From Lutibacter sp. B2 (GTDB lineage: Bacteria; Bacillota; Clostridia; Peptostreptococcales; Thermotaleaceae), in assembly GCA_015686845.1 (NCBI GenBank), contig JADPRS010000019.1, forward strand, positions 1-64,000: a DNA stretch of 64,000 bases. The letters are read 5' to 3'. A program made the translations under genes and the position numbers. Below are positions 58,235 through 64,000 of the stretch, piece by piece; position 1 is the stretch's first letter, and every line of letters starts with the position of its first letter. The notes under the pieces are model-generated. The model saw only the letters and a list, made by a program, of their open reading frames with translations, searched no databases and was not told where the DNA came from.

Positions 58235-59221
58235 ATGGATAATAAAAAAATACTTGTAACCGGATCAGACGGCTTTATTGGAAGCCACTTAGTTGAAGAA
58301 TTGGTTAGAGATGGAAAGAAAGTAAGAGCATTTTCATACTATAATTCTTTTAATTCATGGGGGTGGTTAGATACGCTTTCTTCAGAAATTCTAAATGAAA
58401 TTGAAGTATTTACGGGAGACATTCGAGACCCTAATGGTGTCAGAGAGGCAATGAAGGGAATCGATGAAGTGTATCATCTGGCAGCACTGATTGCCATTCC
58501 ATTTAGTTACCATTCTCCTGACTCATATGTAGATACAAATATAAAGGGAACGTTGAATGTATTGCAAGCGGCTAGGGAGTTAGAAACAAGTAGAATATTA
58601 GTTACATCAACATCAGAAGTATACGGTACAGCCCAATATGTACCAATCGATGAAAAACATCCATTTCAAGGACAATCACCGTATTCGGCAACAAAAATTG
58701 GCGCAGATCGAATTGCAGAATCATTCCATAAAAGTTTTAACATGCCGATTTCAATCGTTAGACCCTTTAATACGTATGGACCAAGACAGTCTGCAAGAGC
58801 AGTAATACCTACGATCATTACCCAGTTATTATCTGGAAAAGAAGAAATAAAGTTAGGGTCTTTAACACCAACAAGAGATTTTAACTATGTGAAGGATACG
58901 GTAAATGGTTTTATTGAAATTGCTAAATCAAGTTTAACAATAGGAGAAGAAATCAATATTGCCACACAGCAAGAAATTTCGATTGGACAATTAGCACAAG
59001 AGATGATCAATCAGATTAATCCAGAGGCGAAAATAATTACTGACAATCAAAGATTAAGACCTGAAAAGAGTGAAGTGAACAGATTATTAGGAGCAAATGA
59101 AAAAATCATGAAACTAACAAATTGGAAACCAGAGTATACAATTGAAAAGGGTTTGGCAGAAACAATTGAGTGGCTCAAAAATAATCTTGATAAATATAAG
59201 ACGGATATCTATAACATATAG
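58235..59221 (+). CDS. legB: Nucleotide-sugar 4,6-dehydratase (LegB type)
   Basis: 328 aa extended SDR. Rossmann ILVTGSDGFIGSHLVEEL, TSEVYGTAQYVPIDE, catalytic YSATK (about 150), NTYGPRQSARAVIPTIITQ. Resembles LegB, which makes the 4-keto-6-deoxy sugar for legionaminic acid. Followed by the LegC-type aminotransferase. Confidence 0.88.
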   Translation: MDNKKILVTGSDGFIGSHLVEELVRDGKKVRAFSYYNSFNSWGWLDTLSSEILNEIEVFTGDIRDPNGVREAMKGIDEVYHLAALIAIPFSYHSPDSYVDTNIKGTLNVLQAARELETSRILVTSTSEVYGTAQYVPIDEKHPFQGQSPYSATKIGADRIAESFHKSFNMPISIVRPFNTYGPRQSARAVIPTIITQLLSGKEEIKLGSLTPTRDFNYVKDTVNGFIEIAKSSLTIGEEINIATQQEISIGQLAQEMINQINPEAKIITDNQRLRPEKSEVNRLLGANEKIMKLTNWKPEYTIEKGLAETIEWLKNNLDKYKTDIYNI

Positions 59222-59232
59222 GAGTGTTGATT

Positions 59233-60405
59233 ATGAACAGAATGATTCCATTATCAGTGCCTAATTTAAAAGGAAATGAACTTAAATATGTAACGGATGC
59301 AGTAAATACAGAGTGGGTTTCAACGGGTGGTAGTTATATTCGTAAATTTGAAGAGAATATGGTTCATTATCTAAAAGTAGATCAAGCTGTGGCATGTCAA
59401 AGTGGTACGGCTGGAATTCATTTGGCACTTAAGCTATGTGATGTTCAAACTAAGGATGAAGTTATTGTGCCCACACTTACTTTTATTGCGGCCGTTAATC
59501 CTGTCAGATATGTAGGTGCAGAACCTGTTTTTATGGACTGTGATGACACTTTAAATATGGATTTAGATAAGGTTGAAGAATTTTTAGAATACGAATGTAA
59601 ATTAACGAATGAGGGTACCGTTAATAAAAAAACCAATAAAGTGATCAAGGCTATTGTTATTGTTCATGTTTTTGGAAATATGGTCAATATGGAAAAGATC
59701 ATGAAAATTGCATCTAAATATAATTTGAAAGTTATAGAAGATGCAACAGAAGCATTAGGTACTTATTGCACATCTGGAACCTATAGTGGTAAATTTGCTG
59801 GAACAATTGGTGATTTTGGCGTTTATTCTTTTAATGGAAATAAGATCATCACAACAGGTGGCGGTGGGATGCTTGTAGGTAAGAAGAAGGAGTTAATGGA
59901 TAGAGCGAAATATCTTTCTACCCAAGCTAAAGACGATGAACTTTATTACACCCATAATCATGTAGGATTTAACTATAGGATGACAAATCTACAAGCAGCT
60001 TTAGGGGTAGCACAGTTAGAGATGTTAGAAGATTTTATTGAAACAAAGACATTAAATTATAATTTATATAAAAAAGAAATTGAGAAAATTGATGGATTAA
60101 GGGTATTAGATGTTAATAAGAACACTAGACCAAACTTTTGGTTCTACGCATTAGTTATAGATTCAAGTAAATATGGTTTAAATAGGGATGAGTTGCTACA
60201 TGAATTACAGGAGGTTAAAATTCAGACTAGACCTATTTGGGGATTAATTCATGAGCAAATGCCGTATAAAGAAAATCAAGCTTATAAAATTGAGAAAGCA
60301 AATAAGTACATAGATTCAATTTTAAATATTCCATGCAGTACAAATCTTAAATCAGAAGATGTAAATATTGTTACGAAAAAGCTAACTCACTTGAAAAGGG
60401 GGTAG
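59233..60405 (+). CDS. legC: LegC-type nucleotide-sugar aminotransferase
   Basis: 390 aa from the ATG at 59233 with AGGAG 8 bases before it. DegT family: EWVSTGGSYIRKFEENM, CQSGTAGIHLALKL, IEDATEALGTY (PLP Asp), and the Schiff-base Lys in FNGNKIITTGGGGML (about 212). Adds the 4-amino group to the product of LegB. The two form a coupled pair. Confidence 0.9.
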   Translation: MNRMIPLSVPNLKGNELKYVTDAVNTEWVSTGGSYIRKFEENMVHYLKVDQAVACQSGTAGIHLALKLCDVQTKDEVIVPTLTFIAAVNPVRYVGAEPVFMDCDDTLNMDLDKVEEFLEYECKLTNEGTVNKKTNKVIKAIVIVHVFGNMVNMEKIMKIASKYNLKVIEDATEALGTYCTSGTYSGKFAGTIGDFGVYSFNGNKIITTGGGGMLVGKKKELMDRAKYLSTQAKDDELYYTHNHVGFNYRMTNLQAALGVAQLEMLEDFIETKTLNYNLYKKEIEKIDGLRVLDVNKNTRPNFWFYALVIDSSKYGLNRDELLHELQEVKIQTRPIWGLIHEQMPYKENQAYKIEKANKYIDSILNIPCSTNLKSEDVNIVTKKLTHLKRG

Positions 60406-60408
60406 AAC

Positions 60409-61473
60409 ATGTTGGATATAAAAAGCATTATCATTTCAGATGAAATATCAATTAAAGAAGCCATGTTCAAAATAGATAAGACATCAAAAAAAATTCTTAT
60501 TGTCGCCGATGATGATAATAGAGTACTTGGTGTAATCACAGATGGTGATCTAAGAAGATGGATACTTAAAAATGGGGATTTAAATAAAGACGTATCTCAC
60601 ATCATGAATACGAACCCTACTTTAGTGAGAATTGGTGAAGAAGATCGTGCGTTAAGTATAATGAAATCGAAATTTATTGATGCCATACCTGTGGTTGATC
60701 AAGACAACAAGGTAGTTAGTGTGGTTTTGTGGAATGATAAAACGAGTGGAACACTGAATAAATTCGGGGAAATAGACATTCCCATAATTATTATGGCAGG
60801 TGGTAAAGGTACAAGATTATATCCTTATACAAAGATTTTACCGAAACCATTAGTTCCAATAGGGGATACGCCCATAGTTGAGAGAATAATTAATAGATTT
60901 TTACTATTTGGTGTGAAAAATTTCTTTATGACAGTCAATTACAAGAAGAATATGATCAAATCTTATTTCAATGATCTCAAAAAAGAATATAATTTAGAAT
61001 TTATAGAAGAAGAAAAACCTCTAGGGACTGGGGGCAGTCTTACTTTATTAAAGCAAAATTTGAATACTACATTTTTTTTGAGTAATTGTGATATTTTGAT
61101 TGAAGCGAACTATTCGGATATTTATAATTATCATAAAAAGAATAAGAATAAAATAACAATGATTACATCCCTAAAAAATTTTAAAATTCCGTATGGAGTT
61201 ATTGAGATAGATGAATTGGGGTTAATAACTACGACGAAAGAAAAGCCCGAATATAATTATTTAGTAAACACAGGCATGTATTTAATAGAACCAGAGTTGA
61301 TTGAGTTAATTCCTAAAGATCAGTTTTTTAATATTACTGAACTTGTAGATATATGTATTGCTAAGAAAATTAAAGTTGGTACGTATCCTGTGAGTGAGAA
61401 TTCGTGGCTTGATATGGGACAAATTGATGAGATGAATAAAATGATAGATGTTTTGCATAGAGAGGATGATTAA
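60409..61473 (+). CDS. ptmE: CBS-domain sugar-1-phosphate nucleotidyltransferase (PtmE-like)
   Basis: 354 aa: two CBS motifs (about 1-120, GVITDGDLRRWIL), then a nucleotidyltransferase with MAGGKGTRLYPYTKILPKPLVPIGDTPIVERII (about 131-163). In Campylobacter PtmE makes GDP-glucosamine for legionaminic acid (known); the same layout here suggests the same step. GGGGG site directly before the ATG. Confidence 0.85.
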   Translation: MLDIKSIIISDEISIKEAMFKIDKTSKKILIVADDDNRVLGVITDGDLRRWILKNGDLNKDVSHIMNTNPTLVRIGEEDRALSIMKSKFIDAIPVVDQDNKVVSVVLWNDKTSGTLNKFGEIDIPIIIMAGGKGTRLYPYTKILPKPLVPIGDTPIVERIINRFLLFGVKNFFMTVNYKKNMIKSYFNDLKKEYNLEFIEEEKPLGTGGSLTLLKQNLNTTFFLSNCDILIEANYSDIYNYHKKNKNKITMITSLKNFKIPYGVIEIDELGLITTTKEKPEYNYLVNTGMYLIEPELIELIPKDQFFNITELVDICIAKKIKVGTYPVSENSWLDMGQIDEMNKMIDVLHREDD

Positions 61474-62152
61474 TATACGGTGGAATGGATTACCAATAAT
61501 CATTTTTGGAAGTGGTGGAATTTCAAAAGAAATATATTTTTTAGTTGAAGAAATTAATAGATGTAATAAATCTAGAGTGTTTGATGTAGTTGGTTTTATT
61601 GAAGAACATGAATTAAAGATTGGTAAAACAGTTATTAATGATGTGAGTGTAGTAGCTTGTGACAATAATTTTGAAGAATTATGTAAGGATTATAAAGTTT
61701 TAGGAGTGGTTGTCCCAATTGGCTCTCCTAGAATTAAAGAGTTGATTGTTAGAAAAATCAATAATATTGACAATCTTGTTTTTCCTAATATTATTCATCC
61801 TAATGTTGAGTATGATTATTCGAATTTTAACATTGGAGAAGGCAATATATTGACTTCTGGAACTAAAATTACAACTGATGTAATAATTGGAAACTTTAAT
61901 TTAGTTAATTTGAACTCGACTATTGGACATGATACGGTAATAGGTGATTTTAATGTAATTAATCCATTGTCTTCCATATCAGGAAATGTTAAAATTGGAA
62001 ATTGTTGTTTAATTGGTACAGGAACTAATATTTTGCAACAGATTAAAGTAGGAGATAATTCAACTATAGGAGCAGGATCTGTAGTAACTAAAAATGTGCC
62101 TAAAAATGAAACTGTAGTTGGTATTCCTGCTAAGAAATTGGAAAAAACATAA
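61466..62152 (+). CDS. legH: Sugar O/N-acetyltransferase, NeuD/PglD family
   Basis: About 228 aa. The start is uncertain: AGAGAGG at 61459-61465 sits almost on an ATG at 61466, and the frame is open to an ATG at 61448. N-terminal PglD-type domain PIIIFGSGGISKEIYFLVEE, then a left-handed beta helix of hexapeptide repeats (about 115-215, IGHDTVIGDFNVINP, IGAGSVVTKNVP). Probable 4-N-acetyltransferase of the legionaminic acid route. Overlaps the upstream gene. Confidence 0.82.
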   Translation: MINIRWNGLPIIIFGSGGISKEIYFLVEEINRCNKSRVFDVVGFIEEHELKIGKTVINDVSVVACDNNFEELCKDYKVLGVVVPIGSPRIKELIVRKINNIDNLVFPNIIHPNVEYDYSNFNIGEGNILTSGTKITTDVIIGNFNLVNLNSTIGHDTVIGDFNVINPLSSISGNVKIGNCCLIGTGTNILQQIKVGDNSTIGAGSVVTKNVPKNETVVGIPAKKLEKT

Positions 62153-62199
62153 AAGAAAGGTGATTTTGCAATGACCCAAATTACAAAGAAGGGCATACT

Positions 62200-63054
62200 A
62201 TGAAGATTGCTTTTGGAACAGTTATTTATGACGAAGCATTTAGTTATTTTGAGGAATTTGCCAAGTCTTTAAACAATCAAGTATATAATAACTTTGACAT
62301 TCTACTTTTAAATGATAATTTGATGAATCAAAAAGTTGAATTAATTAAGAATGAACTTAAGTTTAAGCCAATGGTTTGGAAAGGGAAAGACGGTTCTAAA
62401 CCATACGAATTAAGAATTGAATTGATTAAAAAAGCAAAATTTGAAGGGTATGATTTATTAATATTAGGAGATTTTGATGATACATTTTCAGAAACTAGAA
62501 TTTCATCTATTGTAGAAGAATATGATGAAAAATATGGATTTTTTTACAATGAATTATACCTTTTAGATCAAAGTATGATATTTTTTAGAAACTTACCTGA
62601 ACAAACTTTAAAAATTGATCATATTTTAGAGTCAAATTATTTAGGTTTAAGTAATTCAGCTTTAAACCTAAATTTAATAAATAAGGAGCTAATTTGTGAT
62701 TTATATAAATGCAATAATGTAGTTTTTGACTGGTTTATGTACTCAGTATTTTTGAATTCTGGATTGAAAGGTAAAAAAATCAAGAATGGAAAAACTTTCT
62801 ATAGGATACATGGATTTAATATTGCAGGCAAAAGTGAAAATTCTTTTAAAGATGTAGCAAAAGAAATTGATATAAAGATTAAACATTTTCTTTCTTTAAA
62901 AGATAAAAACAAGAAGTTTGAGGAAAAGTTGAATTTTTATATTGATTTAAAAAAGAAAATTCAAGGCTCAGAGATAGATATCCTAAGGTACCTAGATCAG
63001 GAAAATGATAACTGGTGGGGAAAAATAAATTCAAAGAAAATTGAAATGGAGTGA
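62200..63054 (+). CDS. Possible glycosyltransferase of the legionaminic cluster
   Basis: 284 aa, not firmly recognised. The opening MKIAFGTVIYDEAFSYFEEFAKSL and DILLLNDN, then DLLILGDFDDTFSE (about 85-98, acidic DxDD site), are typical of GT-A transferases. No usual GT2 LDSDD motif. A charged C-terminal helix follows from about 225. Located between the acetyltransferase and legI, so a role in transferring or tailoring the acid is possible. Confidence 0.55.
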   Translation: MKIAFGTVIYDEAFSYFEEFAKSLNNQVYNNFDILLLNDNLMNQKVELIKNELKFKPMVWKGKDGSKPYELRIELIKKAKFEGYDLLILGDFDDTFSETRISSIVEEYDEKYGFFYNELYLLDQSMIFFRNLPEQTLKIDHILESNYLGLSNSALNLNLINKELICDLYKCNNVVFDWFMYSVFLNSGLKGKKIKNGKTFYRIHGFNIAGKSENSFKDVAKEIDIKIKHFLSLKDKNKKFEEKLNFYIDLKKKIQGSEIDILRYLDQENDNWWGKINSKKIEME

Positions 63055-63058
63055 GATC

Positions 63059-64000
63059 ATGATAAAGATTAAAGAAAAAGAGATTAAAAATTTTTCTAAA
63101 CCGTATATTATAGCAGAAATTGGTGCAAATCATAATGGCGATATGGAACTTGCAAAGCAAATGATCGATACGGCTGTAGAATGTGGTGTTGATGCAGTAA
63201 AATTTCAATCGTGGACAAGTAAGTCTTTAATTGCAAGAGTAGAATATGAAAATAATCAAAAGTATGATGACTCTCCTAAAAAGCATTTTGGTTCTCTAGA
63301 AGAGATGGTTAACAAATATTATTTGAGAAAAGAACAGCATTTTCTGTTAAAAGAATACTGTGATTCAAAAGGTGTTGCGTTTTGTTCTACACCATTTTCA
63401 GAAGAAGAAGTGGACTTATTAGAAGCAATAGATGTACCATTTTACAAAGTTGCATCAATGGATATTAACAATTTAAGATTATTAGAGTATATTGCAAAAA
63501 AAGGAAAACCAGTAATTTTATCTACAGGAATGTCGACATTATCAGAAATTGAAGAAGCTGTTAGTACTATTGAAAAGACTGGGAATTTTGAAATAGTTAT
63601 TTTGCATTGTATCTCAATTTATCCACCTAAGGCTAAGGATATACATTTAAATAATATTTCACTTTTACAAAAAGTATTTCCAAAGTATCCTATTGGATTT
63701 TCTGATCATACAATTGGAACATCAGTACCAGTTGCATCTGTGGCGTTAGGATCATCAGTTATTGAAAAACATTTTACAACGGACAAGGATTTGCCTGGTT
63801 GGGATCATGAAGTTTCTGCAGATCCAAAGGAAATGAAATATATTGTTGCCCAAAGTAAAATTGTGAATGAGGCTTTAGGTAACTTTAATAGAACTGTTTC
63901 TGAGGCAGAGGAAAATAAGAAGGCAAAATTCAGGAGAAGTATTGTACTTACAAAAAAAATGAAAGCTGGAGAAGTAATTAATAAAGAAGATATTACTTTT
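63059..64000 (+). CDS. legI: N,N'-diacetyllegionaminate synthase (NeuB family), partial
   Basis: 314 codons visible from the ATG at 63059; it runs off the right edge in frame with no stop. Condenses a 6-deoxy-diacetamido hexose with phosphoenolpyruvate. NeuB motifs: YIIAEIGANHNGDMELAKQMI, VKFQSWTS, FCSTPFSEEEVDLLE, FYKVASMDINN, ILSTGMSTLSEIEEAV, GFSDHTIG and EKHFTTDKDLPGWDHEVS. The C-terminal SAF domain begins at about residue 280 (KFRRSIVLTKKMKAGEVI). GGAG before the start. Confidence 0.92.
   Translation, partial: MIKIKEKEIKNFSKPYIIAEIGANHNGDMELAKQMIDTAVECGVDAVKFQSWTSKSLIARVEYENNQKYDDSPKKHFGSLEEMVNKYYLRKEQHFLLKEYCDSKGVAFCSTPFSEEEVDLLEAIDVPFYKVASMDINNLRLLEYIAKKGKPVILSTGMSTLSEIEEAVSTIEKTGNFEIVILHCISIYPPKAKDIHLNNISLLQKVFPKYPIGFSDHTIGTSVPVASVALGSSVIEKHFTTDKDLPGWDHEVSADPKEMKYIVAQSKIVNEALGNFNRTVSEAEENKKAKFRRSIVLTKKMKAGEVINKEDITF

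Overview
The window looks like a chromosomal segment of a low-GC, spore-forming, flagellated, anaerobic Clostridia. Grounds: AT-rich DNA with AGGAGG-type ribosome sites and frequent TTG/GTG starts; spoIID, spoIIQ and spoIIID; flagellar rod genes; lysine-fermentation genes; an ATP synthase whose c subunits carry Na+-site residues; and many secreted proteins with copper-amine-oxidase-like (stalk) domains. A relative of Alkaliphilus, Caminicella or Crassaminicella is a reasonable guess, but that is inference. No tRNA, rRNA, CRISPR array, prophage or transposase gene was seen.

Layout. (1) 0.3-11 kb: seven secreted or surface proteins, mostly in single-gene units with their own promoter and/or terminator. 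They include a large S-layer-like protein, a three-SLH-domain protein, two tandem TolC-like coiled-coil proteins and a MORN-repeat protein. (2) 11-12.4 kb: kal-kce, two steps of lysine fermentation. (3) 12.4-26.5 kb: a housekeeping backbone of fsa, two tandem glpX copies, rho, rpmE, tdk, yqhQ-like, prmC, prfA, sua5/tsaC, an LMW-phosphatase, rpiB, upp, dCMP deaminase, tagO-like and wecB. (4) 26.8-30.5 kb: a fermentation module of class III aminotransferase, a second beta-keto-acid cleavage enzyme (BKACE) and both subunits of a CoA-transferase. (5) 30.7-38.7 kb: the complete F-type ATP synthase operon with a triple-hairpin c subunit beside a normal one. (6) 38.8-48 kb: yueI-like, ywmB-like, murA, spoIID, spoIIQ, spoIIID (on the opposite strand), mbl, two flagellar rod genes, a FlgJ-like gene and fabZ. 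(7) 48-64 kb: surface polysaccharide genes (Wzz, O-antigen-ligase-like, sugar aminotransferase, formyltransferase-like, PIG-L deacetylase, priming transferase, GT2, UDP-glucose dehydrogenase), then a legionaminic-acid-type set (legB, legC, ptmE-like, legH/neuD, a possible glycosyltransferase, legI) that runs off the right edge.

Regions 3, 5 and 6 follow the Bacillus subtilis order fsa-glpX-rho-rpmE-tdk-prfA/prmC-ywlC-ywlE-rpiB-upp-mnaA-atp-ywmB-murAA-spoIID-spoIIQ-spoIIID-mbl-flhO-flhP-fabZ (recalled gene order). The departures stand out: fermentation genes lie beside fsa and between wecB/mnaA and atp, glpX is doubled, and spoIIID is flipped.

How the genes may work together: lysine or another amino acid is fermented through beta-keto acids, acetoacetate and CoA-transfer, and energy is drawn through a Na+-type ATP synthase. 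The surface genes build an S-layer and glycans, probably including a nonulosonic acid for flagellin or S-layer decoration.

Most notable: the three-hairpin c subunit with one carboxylate; the aminotransferase-BKACE-CoA-transferase operon; inverted spoIIID; an LMW phosphatase with an inserted coiled coil; a G9 tract in the polymerase/ligase gene; GGGGAC-type inverted repeats; and an EF-hand-like loop in a flagellar rod protein.
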